Below are positions 20,493 through 32,010 of a DNA stretch of 64,000 nucleotides, piece after piece; the stretch's first letter is position 1, and each line of letters opens with the position of its first letter. The notes below the pieces were generated by a model, which searched no databases, was not told the DNA's origin, and saw nothing but the letters and a program-made list of their open reading frames with translations. This DNA is from Prostheceraeus crozeri. Lineage: Eukaryota > Platyhelminthes > Polycladida > Euryleptidae. Position numbers and translations under genes: made by a program. Location of the stretch: the NCBI GenBank assembly GCA_907163375.1, contig CAJQUW010005703.1, forward strand, positions 310,001 through 374,000, given 5' to 3'.

Positions 20493-21757
20493 TAAATTGC
20501 GGATCCAAATGATAAAATGAAAAATTATTATACCTCACAGCATTTTTGATACATTTGTGAATGTAGATATGCAGGTCCTGCAATTTTTCGTCTCAATATA
20601 TACCTGAGATTCTAGCAGACTCATTATAATTCACATACATGTATGTTTTCAAAAATCTCTATTTGATTTGTGAGTTGTATTCAGCGCGACTGAACTATCT
20701 TAATGCAGTCAAGGATATTCCCAAAACTGTCTTAGGATGCTTTCATGCGGCAACTGATTAAAGTAAGATCGTTTATCAAGCCATTTACCATCAATAATAT
20801 GAAAAATGCAACGTTTGAATAGGAGCCAGCATGCGCCAATTGTGAAGTTCAGAAATTTTGGAAACGATTAAATAATGGAAAGAACAAATTCAGAGTCATT
20901 CTCAAGGATCCATCTCCGAGCTGAAATAGCCCGGGTAAAATAGAGTTTGCTAAATAGTGTTGTAGACTTATTAATTTTGAATTCATAGCTTGGTCTTGAA
21001 ATGCATAATACGTGTATGTCATTCTCTTTAATTGAATTGTGATGTTTTAAATAATGATATTTTCCAGTTCTCTTTCAAGGACAGACAACCATTGTAAATA
21101 TATTGAATGGAAATACTTGCATTATCAGTAAAGCAGAAAGAAGCATGAACATTGAAATTCACGTCAACTTGTAACGTTTTAAGACGTCACGAAAAGTCCC
21201 AATGTACCGTTATTTACGAAAGCCTAAAAAGTGTTCTTTGGACCTTGATGATTGTTTCAGCTTCTTGCCCTTTACTACAAATCAGATTATTTCTCCGAGA
21301 TAAAGTGCATTAGAAGCAAATTACACTTTAAGGCAGAGTGCACTATTCAACAGTGAAATGACTTGTTAGAAGACACCGGGGAAGATGTTTTGATTTTGTG
21401 AATTGACTCTCTCGTAAACTTAAAGTACATGTCAATATTCTTGATTTGTTACTTTATCCTACTGTATCTACAAGCGACTACCCCTCAGAGCTCTCCATTA
21501 CGTTGTTATGAATGCCAAACCAATTCCTTATTGCGCAAGCTCGAATTCAGGCGAAATTAATTTTCATCTCTCCCTCTAAACATATAGCTAATATCAGCTA
21601 ATAAACATATCCATCAACTATGTTAGCGATAAATGTTGTTGACGACTTGCCCGATGTATGAGGTGGGAAGTATCCAGCATCTGAGTAGTATTATCTGAGA
21701 AATTTATTGAAATATAAAACAATTTATTTGTGTAGTGGCCCAGGAGAAGTAGCGAAA
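20493..21757. other. Unassigned sequence
   Basis: Nothing recognisable. Confidence 0.45.
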
Positions 21758-21926
21758 CTACACTGTACGCTGTCGAGTGCGAAAGCTGGCTGATTTTGAC
21801 TACGAAACCGATGTACAAAACGAGAATAACAAAATGTACGAAAGCACTATTGATCGTGTTGATACACTACAAATACGATCGGCTTTCTCATTGGATCATC
21901 CCTATAATCCAATAGACCGATGAAGA
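21758..21926 (+). mobile_element. Half copy of the 44170-44452 foldback element
   Basis: GACTACGAAACCGATGTACA, AAACGAGAATAACAAAATGT and ACGAAAGCACTATTG are identical in order to one arm of the hairpin at 44170-44452. The second arm is missing. Confidence 0.78.
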
Positions 21927-22925
21927 GAAAGAAAAGATATCGAAATACCAATACATACCCCTTGAAATCAAGCGACTGTGGAACACAAAAGTAGAAGTAG
22001 TCTCGATTTCGATTGGGGCATTAGGTGCCCATACTCCCAAACTGGATGGATACTTAGTGAAAGGTCCAGGCGACCACTATAGACCAACTGGTCAAAGCAG
22101 CACTCCATGGTAGTGCCCACATCCTTAGAATGACACTGGATCTCCCTGAGTCCTGGTAGGAATCCGAGGTATAGATTGTGAGTAAAATAGTGACACCGAC
22201 TAAAAGAAATAATAATAACGGTCGTGAATAAAAAAAATGTGTACAATTCAACGTTTCAAGAGCGTTAATAACTTAAGTTATAAAATGAGCAGATGTAGGG
22301 AATGAAAGATATGCTGAGAGTATGTCTTCTTGGCAATGGAAACCGACCAGGTGATGATATGGTATGCAATAAAACATGAAGAAAGTGGTCCCCACACACG
22401 ATCTTATTCATGAGTTTGAGAGACTGTTCGAGTCTTGGATCTTCCAAAGATGGCAACACGTTGCAACTGCTCTGAGAACCACACAAAAGTCAGCAAACTG
22501 TGCAACAAACTGCAGCAAATATATAATTAGTGAGAATAGGAGACTTTACAAACTTTTTCTACATGAATCGGTTTTCTGGTATCATAAATGAAAGCATGCA
22601 GGTTTCCTACAAAATCACATTCATTTTGGACAAATCGTACGACAAATTGTCGAAAATGTTTTTAAACTGTACAAAATTTTCCGTGGAAATTTTCAATCGT
22701 CTAACAGTTTTCTATAATTTTGTCATTCAAACTGAATAATTTATGAAATATTTCTTTGTGATTTCATAAGCAACTTTTGTTCCATAAGCAGAAATGACTG
22801 AGATCATTAAGCAACCTCTTTAAGCCAATTTCGATTGCTTACATTACGATCAACAATCCTAGTCTTTCGGGTTCGTGCATGGACATGTTGATCTCAAGAA
22901 ATGCAATAGAGATGGACACTTTGTA
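21927..22925. other. Unassigned sequence
   Basis: Several 60-90-codon frames on both strands, none family-like or shared with another locus in the window. Confidence 0.45.
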
Positions 22926-23735
22926 CCATATAGTAAGCATACTCGTATTAGGTAGAGTGGTAACTCAGCATTTATCAAATCTCCAATGTGCATGCAGTTT
23001 CGATTTCATTAAATGAACTTGAGTTGGTACCCAGTGCCACGTGCAAGATATGCAAATTTTTTACACTTTTGCAGGAAATGTACACAAATTTGAATGATTA
23101 TGATTGTAATACAAAGCAATACAGAATAGTATTCCACAAATCCTCCAAGTCATGACAACTTGGAGAGGCAACATAGTTTGTTGAATTAACAATTCGAGGG
23201 GTTGGCATACTATAACTAAAAGCTCAGCTTTAACATAGTAAGATTATTAAACTGCCACTGAAAGAGCAAAACATCGTAATTAAAGAAACTTCAGATCATA
23301 CAATCAACTTTAAAAGATGTAAATAGGTCCACATTACTATTCAGATTCAAGAAATGACACATTGTGAATTATTAATCATGCCGATGAAAATTGAATTAAA
23401 ATCATGTCACCTTAGCCAAGAAGCTCTCAATGAGATCTCACCTTTTCCTTGAAGACTTGCATGGACTTGCATCATAATGATGTTAGTGAAATTTCCTTGA
23501 TCATCAGCCTATTTTCCGCTTGATTAAGATGCTTCATTCCTTCTGATATCCAACTTGTTTCATACTACTTACAACGGGGAGTCATCTCGGTAGTATTTAA
23601 ATTGGCAAAATTTTGACATTTTTAAAAGTGCTCAAATAATTTTTTGGACCACGGGAACGTAATCTCCGCAGAAAACTGAATCTTTTGATATAAAAATGTT
23701 CACTGTATGCAGACACCCTAGCTCTTAACCTTTCA
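22926..23735 (-). mobile_element. MITE-1, full-length diverged copy
   Basis: The GGTAACTC end is on the left (TTAGGTAGAGTGGTAACTC at about 22948). The right side keeps the block GGACCACGGGAACGTAATCT and ends near CAGACACCCTAGCTC, where the terminal AGGTAGAGTG word has decayed. Confidence 0.8.
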
Positions 23736-24417
23736 TAAATCACAGCATGTACATCAGTGACTAACAGTTTTGCAATTCAAGCTAATCCTTCTTTTCTGAA
23801 TTCATCTAATCACTGCTCGCTAAACCTTCGGCAAGCGAATGACAAGAGATAGGGAAAGAGCAGATCGAATCCCCTGTGACATAGGTCAGACAAGGATCAG
23901 AATATTTTTCTATATTGAGGTTGAAGGACGGAAACCATCTCATTACTTGCTTGTCAATTTCAACCAGCTTTAAGATCACTACAAGCAGTGAGCGAGGCAC
24001 TTGCCTTTCACTTATCTATCTCCGTTTAGCTAATAGTCTTCCCTCTCTCCTACGACAGAAGCATTTCGCTTGAAGGATATCGTGGATGGAATCTCCGCGC
24101 AGTGTAATTCACCCGACACCCTTGAACCAGAAGCTAGGGGCCTGTAAATTAGCGTGGACGAGAATTGACGATATTGAAAGGAAGCACTTGATGTAGTTGT
24201 AGTTCTAAAGAAAGACAAGTTGTCCTTGTAATGAAGACAATACGCGAAATAATGAATTTAGACAATAGGAAGCGAATTGTTTGAAATTGTGTGATATTCT
24301 CATACTTTGATGTCATTTGGCAGGATTGTGGAAATAATCGACTGACGACGACTTTAAATACGATAATAGAGCAGTGCCGGATTCACATGGTTATTATTAT
24401 TGTCAAAATCTGATGCA
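23736..24417. other. Unassigned sequence
   Basis: Nothing recognisable. Confidence 0.4.
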
Positions 24418-24500
24418 GTCTCCGTGGCACAGTGTTAAGTGCTTGGCCTAGCGATCTTTATGTTCACAGGTTGAACCCCGACATCGCACTTGAACGATAC
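24418..24500 (+). mobile_element. tRNA-derived SINE, copy b (head only)
   Basis: GTCTCCGTGGCACAGTGTTA and AGTGCTTGGCCTAGCGATCT match copy a. The B-box region reads GGTTGAACCCCG. The body and RTE-like tail of the other copies are not seen, so this is a truncated copy or a different tail type. Confidence 0.68.
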
Positions 24501-24639
24501 GGTCCTCACTCGATTTATGAAAATGAAGAAGACTCATCATCCACTCCACTATCTTATCCCTGTCAGACAGGAAGACATCAACATCAGGTCTGTAACTTCA
24601 AGTGATGGAATTCATTTGAAAATAAAAAACCTCACTTTC

Positions 24640-24862
24640 TCTCTCTCTTTCCCTCCCTCTCCTTCCCTCTACCCTCCCTCTACCCTCCCTCTCCCTCTTT
24701 CCCTCCCTCTCCTTCCCTCTCCCTCTACCCTCCCTCTACCTCCCTCTCCCTCTTTCCCTCCCTCTCCTTCCCTCTCCCTCCCTCTCCCTACATCTCTCCC
24801 TCCCTCTCCCTACATCTCTCCCTCCCTCTCCCCCTCTTTCTACCCATACTCTCTCTTTCTCA
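24640..24862. repeat. Polypyrimidine (CCCTCT)n tract
   Basis: About 220 bp made almost only of C and T on the plus strand, in CCCTCT, CCCTCC and CTTTC units with rare A. The frame across it (24490-24906) gives a Ser/Pro/Leu-rich low-complexity string and is not a gene. Mirror-symmetric polypurine/polypyrimidine tracts can form triplex (H-DNA). Confidence 0.93.
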
Positions 24863-24904
24863 CTCATTTTTCTCGTTTTTTGAGCTCAAATGTCAGCAAG
24901 CAGT

Positions 24905-25250
24905 GAATTTTTGTATCAAAGGATTCAGTTTTTTGCGGAGATTGCGTTCCTGCGGTCTGAAAATATTTGATCACTTTTTAAGAAGCTATTTTTTTGCAAA
25001 TTATTCCTGTGTTTATATACTATTGACATGATAGCTATTATGCACTTCTATATCAGTAGTATAAAGCTTACTAGATATGAAAAGGACCGGTATCTTGATT
25101 AAGTGGAAATTGATTTGAGTATCAAGGAAATTCCATGAACCGCATTGTATTGGAAAAGTTGAGATTTTGAAATTTTATTGTGTGTCTTCGCTGAAATTTC
25201 AAGTCATTACTTCAATTTCCATCGGGATTGAGCTCAAATAGAGCAAAATA
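24905..25250 (+). mobile_element. MITE-1, old 5' fragment
   Basis: GCGGAGATTGCGTTCCTGCG, a CTATTGACATGATAGC-like word, GATTAAGTGGAAATTGATTT and ATTCCATGAACCGCATTGTA align in order with the MITE-1 interior but with heavy divergence. It lies just upstream of a better copy. Confidence 0.65.
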
Positions 25251-25319
25251 ATGATTTGCTTGGAGGTTGTCCAACACAATTTACTGCTTGCTCGCAGTCA
25301 GAGAGTAAGTACTATGGTA

Positions 25320-26222
25320 CGTAGATTGTTGACTCAAAAAATATCAGCATACAGTGAGACATCCTAGCTGAAATTTCAAGTTTTTAATTCAATTTTCATA
25401 GGCGTCATTGATAAAATTTTAAAAAATTATCTGTTTACAGTGAAAATTTTTACATGAAAGGTTTTTTGCGGAGATTACGTTCCCGTGGTCCAGAAACTTC
25501 TTTGAGCACTTTTGAAAAAAGTCAAAATTTGCCAATTTGTATACTACCGAGATGACTCTCCTATATAAGTAGTATGAAACAAGTTGGATGTCAAAAGGAA
25601 TGAACATTTGGTAATAAGCATCCTAACTAAGCGGAAATCAAGCTGATTATCAAGGGAATTTCATGAACCGCATTATAATGGAAATCATCATGAAAAGGTC
25701 ACGATATTATTCGTGCTTTCTTGGGTGAAATTTCAAGTTTTTAATTCAATTTTCACCAGCATGATTTTATGATTCACTTAATTCATGTTTTATTTCTAGA
25801 ATCTGAATAGTGATGTGGAACCATTTACATCTTTCAAAGTTAATTGAAATCATTGTCTTTGATTATGTGATTTTGCTCTGCCAGTGGCAGGTTGCCTGTG
25901 GTATGATCACGCTTAAGAAAATTCTCTTGAAGTTGAGCATGAAAGTAATAGGAACCCATCGAATTGCTAATTTAACAAACATTACTTCCAAGGCTGTCAT
26001 GAGAATCTGTGAAATACCATCATTCTTTCTGCATTACAATCATGATCACTCGACAATTCTTTTGGAATTTCTGCAAAACTGCAAAAATTTGCATATCTCA
26101 CATTTGGCAACAATTAGCACCTTGTATGTCCCTCGAGTTCATTTGATAAAATCGAAAGTGTATACACATTGGGGATTTAATAAATGCGGAGTTACCACTC
26201 TACCTGATATATCTACTCTATG
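25320..26222 (+). mobile_element. MITE-1, full-length copy
   Basis: The left end is decayed (GTAGATTGTTGACTC). The right end, GAGTTACCACTCTACCTGAT then ATATCTACTCTATGAT, is well preserved. The interior matches 5603-6399 throughout. A 137-codon plus-strand frame (25810-26223) runs into the TIR. It is shared only partly by other copies, so I do not call it coding. Confidence 0.82.
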
Positions 26223-26510
26223 ATAGAAAACATCAGCAGTCATGCTCTTTCATAGGAGGGGGTCCTTTTGTATTGAGCATCTCTCCTCTTTGACTTAGGA
26301 TAAAGGTGAATGAAGCTGTATGAATGACTGCACAACATTTTCATAGAATTTTCGATGAATATGTGTAAATTTTTCAATGGACAGGATATGTGTATACTTT
26401 TTCCTCGCTGATTAGCTTCGAACGACTTTGGTCAGAAGTGCTTGCTATCTTTGTCGAAAAAAATAAGGCCACCTTAACGAAGCCTTTGTCAGTCTACAAA
26501 ACTGTATTTT

Positions 26511-26992
26511 CCACAGAATAAAATATTTTGTTTATCTGCTTCGGTTTGCTAGAAGTGTGATTAATACGAAATTGACGGCACATCGAGGAACCTATTAAGT
26601 GGGCAAAAAGGAATTCCTAATACCTTACAGAGATAGGAAAAAAGTCGTGCGTCGCTTGCGGAATAATGTAAGTTCCAGGAAAGTGCTTCGATTGCCAAAA
26701 TTCCTTCAGATTCGAAGAATTCAGATCATTGCGCACAAGTTTTCTCCATAATGTTGGCCCTTCCGATCATTATTAAAAAAAGTAGCAGGCGTACGATAAT
26801 AAATTCACTTGATGCTTTCACATCCTCTCCTCGGCATTGCTCATTGTATAGTGCATACACTGAATCCAAGCCAGGGATCGATGTGTGTTTTGGTGTGTAC
26901 GAAGTGATATCACAGCACACACGCATCTCTCACTGGCTCTACTGTCCTCTGCTGGCAGCTTATTGTTAAGGAGCAACTTGTCTGATTCTGTG
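26511..26992 (+). mobile_element. MITE-2b, complete copy (482 bp)
   Basis: Left end CCACAGAATAAAATATTTTG, right end ACTTGTCTGATTCTGTG; both reduce to CACAGAAT(T/C)A. The interior includes GACGGCACATCGAGGAACCT (26574-26593), which is the unoccupied form of the insertion site seen at 38791. It shares its middle (TTCAGATTCGAAGAATTCAG) with MITE-2. Confidence 0.85.
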
Positions 26993-27611
26993 ATATGCCA
27001 TTTCGATATTAAGGTTACATACAATTCTTCCTTTCTAGGAAACCGAAACGCGTGCAGATGAATCTAATGCTGTGGTATTTTCACTTCAGGAGATAGTTTC
27101 TGACGATAATTCGAATGCCTCGATGGAATTACCTCACTTTTGCATGCCCTATTAATTCTGCACTAAAATGAAGTAATCTTCAGTTAGAAAGTAAACTTTG
27201 CCTGATTCGTGTAAGAAGTAGCAGATGACTGTCGATGATAATTGACATAGATATCTGTGACGTTCAGCTGAGTATCAACAACCTTGCATTCCCTGGGGGA
27301 TTCGTTTAGTCATGTCATTTGTCAATTTGAAACGCAGCAACAAGTGTTGTTGACAGAGAAGAAAAATTTCAGTTTTCAACATCACATTGAGAAGAAAATA
27401 TTCGCTTTTGTTAAGTGTGGAATTTTACTTAAAAATTAGAGCTGCATTGCACATTGATATTTCAGAGCGCTTTCTTGCATACTTCTCACCATAGAAATTC
27501 GACTTTTCGCTTTGTTTAAGTTGGTTCAGCCACTGTACTATGCGCCGATTGCTAGATCGTTAGAAGAGGCAAATTGATGAAACATGGAACAATTGTAGAT
27601 TCATGCGTGTT
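26993..27611. other. Unassigned sequence
   Basis: Nothing recognisable. CTAGGAAACCGAAACGCG at 27038 is shared with 39926, so a further 60 bp beyond the MITE-2b end is repeated at both loci. Confidence 0.4.
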
Positions 27612-27930
27612 CCCACAGATTTAGATTGATTTCCACAGATTAGGCATTAGATTGTTTAACCGCATCACTTTGCTAGAAGTGCAAACTGATTCAAAACAAT
27701 GGCACATGCAGGAACTTAATAAGTGGGCAAACAAGAAATTTTCAATACCTTGCAGAGATAGGAAAATAGTCGTTCGTCGTTTGCGGATTGCTGTGAATTC
27801 CCTCAAAATGCTCCGATCGCCACGACTCCTTCAGATTCGAAGAATTCAGATCATTGCGCAGAAGTTTTCTCGATAATGTTCGGCCCTCCGATCAGTATTT
27901 AAAAGTTAGCAGGCGGTTCCAATTTATTTT
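27612..27930 (+). mobile_element. MITE-2, truncated copy
   Basis: Two start-like CCACAGAT words (27612 and 27632) precede the family sequence TTAGATTGTTTAACCGCATC, ACTTTGCTAGAAGTGCAAAC and TCAGATTCGAAGAATTCAGA. It breaks off after AGCAGGCGGTTCC. Confidence 0.78.
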
Positions 27931-28544
27931 CACCTTTGTACCTTGATCGTGATTTATTTCAAATAACGTCATATACAAAGCTTTTACAAAGCTCATCGTA
28001 ACTTTATTGGTCATATTAACTTTCACATTCATCAATTTGTGTTCTGCAATGCTTTGATTTCTATTCAATATGTATAGTAAATGCTAACTTTATACTTACT
28101 TGTCTAAGAATTAAATTACTGAAATCTGCGGAAGTTATAGGCATCAGGCATTGCAAATTATTTTATCAAAATGATTTTACATCGAAATAGAAATGAAAAC
28201 AACCGTGAATCTTGACAAAGTTCACTGTCAAAGTACCTGCACCTTAACCATTGTCAACCGCTGGAAGCCGACATCTTAAGTTAGTCCACAACGTAATACC
28301 GTTGTTCTAAACCATCATGTGGGATCAACTATCCCGCATTTACTTAATATGATAAATATGAACTATTCCATTCATTGTACTTGCGCTGATGTCATTAGCA
28401 ATGCAAATTTATATTTAGATCAGCAATTTCCCATGTCCCTAAATTGACTTCTTTTGGAGAATGTCTGTCATATATCTTTGAGATATTTAACTATGATAAT
28501 CTCCGAAAGATTGAACTCGCATTGTTATCCGAAATCATATCTTT
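27931..28544. other. Unassigned sequence
   Basis: Nothing recognisable. Confidence 0.4.
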
Positions 28545-28735
28545 AATTTCTTCTTCTTCTTCATCGTCCGCGCTTGATTATTTCCACTAGTTGGGGTATG
28601 CGGCCCGAATCCTGGTCACCGGAAGCTCCTGCCTAGAGGGTCCACTCGTAATGTCTTCTGTATGCAGTCCATCCATCGCTTCCTCGGTCGCTCCTTTGTC
28701 TTTTTCCCTGCACCAGTGCATCGCAAATCATATCT
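28545..28735 (-). pseudogene. LINE 3' end relic (C-terminus of reverse transcriptase ORF)
   Basis: The minus strand reads KERPRKRWMDCIQKTLR, the RPRKRW-type motif common near the C-terminus of RTE/Jockey-like LINE reverse transcriptases. After an apparent frameshift, TRIRAAYPN-stop resembles the last residues of such ORFs. It then ends in a short (GAAGAA)n tail, as LINE 3' ends often do. Only about 190 bp survives. The clade is uncertain. Confidence 0.5.
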
Positions 28736-29122
28736 TTAATTTAAATTTAATAATTTAAGTAAAATTCAACAAAATTGTAAAATTCTCCAATTTACCGAAA
28801 TTTAAGTCTTAAATTGAAATTTATAGAACAGCTATCAATGAGGAAATTGAAATAGGAATTTCTAAATTCAAACGAATAGTTTCTTAAATCTCTGCAAAGA
28901 TTTTCATTCTTTACCAATAGAAACAGCCTTTGCTTTGCCAGAAAAACAGCCAATGAAACAGCCCTAGCCTTTGAAAAACTCCATTTATTTTACAAATGCA
29001 TTCTTATGCCTAGTAGCAGACTTTGAAAACTTTCCAAAGACTGGATGTGAAGAAAAATATCAATTCTTACAACATTCTTCGTAAGCTTCGCCTGGTGTGA
29101 TGAGATACTGTACAATGTTGAG
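28736..29122. other. Unassigned sequence
   Basis: AT-rich, nothing recognisable. Confidence 0.4.
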
Positions 29123-29390
29123 CTATGGCATTATTTGGATCAAAATTTTGAACAGCTCTTTTATGTTCTTTACATCAAACCTATGACCTGTCTCACCTAT
29201 ACAAAATTTAGGACAACTTTTACAATTAATACGATGAACACCGCCTGTGGGTTTCATACAATTACTGTGGACAAGTTGATACTTAATACTGTTAGGAAAT
29301 CGGAACACGACTTTGAAATCGTAGTGCCTGGCCTGATGGTGGTTACTAGGACTATCCTCAGACTTGAACAATTGAAGCACAACAATTCCT
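29123..29390 (-). pseudogene. Penelope-like element relic 3: GIY-YIG endonuclease
   Basis: The minus strand reads DFKVVFRFPNSIKYQLVHSN, then GGVHRINCKSCPKFCIGETG and HRFDVK-IKE. The CxxCPxxxIGETG core is the Penelope-type GIY-YIG endonuclease, with the usual Tyr replaced by Cys (FCIGE) here, an expected decay change. The frame ends 20-30 residues later, so only the N-terminal half of the domain is present. Reverse transcriptase remnants of the same element lie just upstream on the same strand (29681-30000), separated by an inverted repeat. Confidence 0.82.
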
Positions 29391-29672
29391 TGGCAGCCGT
29401 AGACACTGCGTTTCGCCCTACAAGGGTTGTCAGTACGGCTGGGAGTGGCCCAAACTATCTTAAAATATCTAGAATGGCTGAACGCGGCACGGCAAAGCCT
29501 GGATAAACAAACGCAGAGAAGCCTGTTGTGCAGTCATTCACTTTATTCAGCCATTCTAGACATTCTAAGCTAGTTTGGGCCATTCCGAGCCGTACTGAAG
29601 AGCCTTGTTGGGCGAAACGCAGCGTCTGCGGCTGCCAAGGAAGTGTTGTGCTTAAATTGTTCAAGTCTGAGG
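29355..29672. repeat. Inverted repeat within Penelope relic 3
   Basis: The left arm (about 29355-29475) and right arm (about 29545-29672) are inverted copies: TCAGACTTGAACAATTGAAG, TCCTTGGCAGCCGTAGACAC, CTGCGTTTCGCC and AGAATGGCTGAA on one side reappear reversed on the other. Both arms contain the LFKSED coding word on opposite strands, so part of the element has been duplicated in inverted form. Confidence 0.82.
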
Positions 29673-29680
29673 ACATCTTT

Positions 29681-29985
29681 CTATTCAACGCGCAGGCGAA
29701 CTGGCACTCTGCAATCTTTAAGATACATAGGGTACAGACAAAAAATAGTCACGCTTTCCGAATCACCGAAGCGGGCCACAGGCTTGAAATAGTAAGACTT
29801 AGGCTTAGACAATGCCTTCTTTAAAACATGGTGAGGATAAGCAAGCTTCATAAGCGATTTAAACACAAAATCAATTTCAACATCAAGATACTTGGGACCG
29901 CCTATGCGAAGCGCACGAATATCTGTCGTTGATATGATCTCGATATATAGTGTCGTATAGACGATGACTGTCGTTGGCATCTGAA
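29681..29985 (-). pseudogene. Penelope-like element relic 3: end of reverse transcriptase domain
   Basis: The minus strand has RALRIGGPKYLDVEIDFVFK followed by SLMKLAYPHHVLKKALSKPK. This fits the conserved stretch after the reverse transcriptase core in Penelope-like ORFs, where an RICSPKYL-like word precedes the endonuclease. Adjacent frames (to about 30230) may hold more of the same element, but I could not align them. Catalytic reverse transcriptase motifs are not visible. Confidence 0.7.
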
Positions 29986-31600
29986 AGGCCTCGTACTAAA
30001 AATGGTTGCTTTGAAAAAGCAATAACATCGTTTTTTGCGTGTTCCTCAAGGCAAATAAAACAATGTTCATTCATGCATGCCATTTCTCTTAAGCAACATT
30101 TTGACCTGCATCTTTTCGGAAAAACATTTGAGATAAATTTGCTACCATCAAGAAAGAGGAGATCAATACGATTCCAAGGGGCCAACCTCGTGCGATGCCT
30201 AGAACGCCTGGAAATTACATTAAAAAACAAAAGTTGTGTAATATATATTTGAAGAATTGAAAATCATCATTGCAAATATGTGATGGTCAAGTTACGTAAT
30301 ACATTAAAGGAAAAGTCACGTTTAGTCAGCAACATGAGAAGAATCATCGGTTCCAGGTACTGTTGACAATACTTGTGGTGCCAGGAAAAAACGTCGCGAG
30401 AAGTATACGATCGAGGCTGCAAAAACCGACCACTATCAGAAATATGAGGACAGAAACTTTAAAGAGGATGATCAGGATTTAATGTGAAGGCTCTAATTTG
30501 AAAATTAATTCATGACTAAATTAAACCGAAGCATGAAATGCTAAAAAAACCGAAGAATCAGTTCACAAATAAGTTAGTAAAAGTTCATGCCCTGAGGCGG
30601 ATGAAGAGTAAGATACATAGTGCACACATAAAGGTCAGACGAACAAAACTTAAGGAGAATGGAAAAAATATGTTTCTTGTGTATGTGCACGTGTCTCTCT
30701 CTCTCTCTTTGTGGTAATGCATTGAGTGGTAGAGTACTGTGGATTTGGTTAGAGTTGTCGTGTCAATTATATCAAACTACCTCCCACACGAAATGAACCT
30801 GGAAAAAGCTTTTTTTTCGTTGAAAGCTGCGTTGTACATGCTCAAATATGGGAGATACAAACGGCTGAAACAAGATTTTTAAGAATCAAATCCTGATTTT
30901 TTTGCAGTTCATCGCAGTAGATGAAGAAAAGACAGCATCTTTGAAAATAGTGTTCCTACATCTTGATGTCATTAAATGTACGTGACAGAGTCTGATCGTC
31001 TCACAAACCAAACGTTTCGGGAAAATTGATGAAATTGCACATTTTACTTAAAGCAAAGTAGTTTAAAGACGTGAAATTTTATTTGTTTTTTGTTTTGCCA
31101 CATCAGTTTTGTACATGTACTTTCTTCAAGAAGTGTATCCTTAGTTCACTTTTGTTCATTGAATTCTAATATCAGTTAAATGATAAATGCAGAGTTGAAT
31201 GACTTGAAAGACGGTACAAACAAACCGTTTTATGACAACTGTGATGAATAAGAAGTTTTCTTCCTCAGAATATATGGATACAACTGCCTCACAGACAGTT
31301 AATTAAATGGTTCATAGATCACAATGAAGTTTTCTTTCGATGAAAAGTTAGACAATTCATGCTTTTGTTGATTAATGAAGGCAATAGTACCAATGTGAGC
31401 CACAGACTGAAGAGACAGGTACATAAATTGCAATTTTCTAGCTGTGACATCTATTGGACAGAGAGTGTGTCTCGCTACAGAATTCTAAGACAGCAAACAC
31501 AAAATGGAGGTTTTACAATAAGTGGGATCATTTCAGGCCATTTTAAGAAATATTCTATTCGTCATACCAACATCTGCAGCGACGTATTTCTAGGTCGGAA
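29986..31600. other. Unassigned sequence, possibly more of relic 3 at its left edge
   Basis: No further retroelement motif was identified. A stretch near 30385-30485 encodes an open KKRREKYTIEAAKTDHYQKY-like frame of unknown origin. A (CT)n run lies near 30697-30709. Confidence 0.4.
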
Positions 31601-32010
31601 CCACAGAGATAAATTGCCTTGTCTGCGTATTTGGGTCTAGAGATGATAACTCTCCTCAATACTGATGGTAACGGCCAGAACTAGTCTCGAGGGGCAAGAA
31701 GATCAATTTTCTATTGAAGGAAATGCAAATTCAAGCCTGAATTCTGACAAACCGGTAGATTGACAGCACATTTAACGCACGCAGTCAGTAAATTTAGATC
31801 ATGAAGAGTCGAACTGTGTGAGGAATATTTCCATTTGACGAATTTATCACGGAGGAAAATTGAGTTTAAGACAAGCATCTTTTCGCTTGACGGGCTTGCC
31901 TGCAATGTGACCGTTGAGGTTCTGGTGTTCATTGATGAGGATGCGCGCGTTTGCCCAATCACAAGCCAAAGAGAAACGAATATCTATGTCAATCTTCATC
32001 GCACTGTTAG
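31601..32010 (+). mobile_element. CCACAGAGATA repeat family, copy 1
   Basis: It starts CCACAGAGATAAATTGCC and shares TCTAGAGATGA, CCTCAATACTGATGGT, CAGCACATTTAACGCACG-like and GCTTGCCTGCAATGTGACCG blocks with the inverse-orientation copy at 60224-60735. It also shares a partial copy near 58770-58985. The far TIR is not clear here. A non-autonomous DNA element is the likeliest reading. Confidence 0.7.

Noticed and set aside
24490-24906. 138-codon Ser/Pro/Leu-rich frame
   Set aside because: It is the low-complexity translation of the CCCTCT tract.
25810-26223. 137-codon plus-strand frame within MITE-1
   Set aside because: The frame runs into the TIR and is not kept open over its length in other copies; it is a shadow of a noncoding element.
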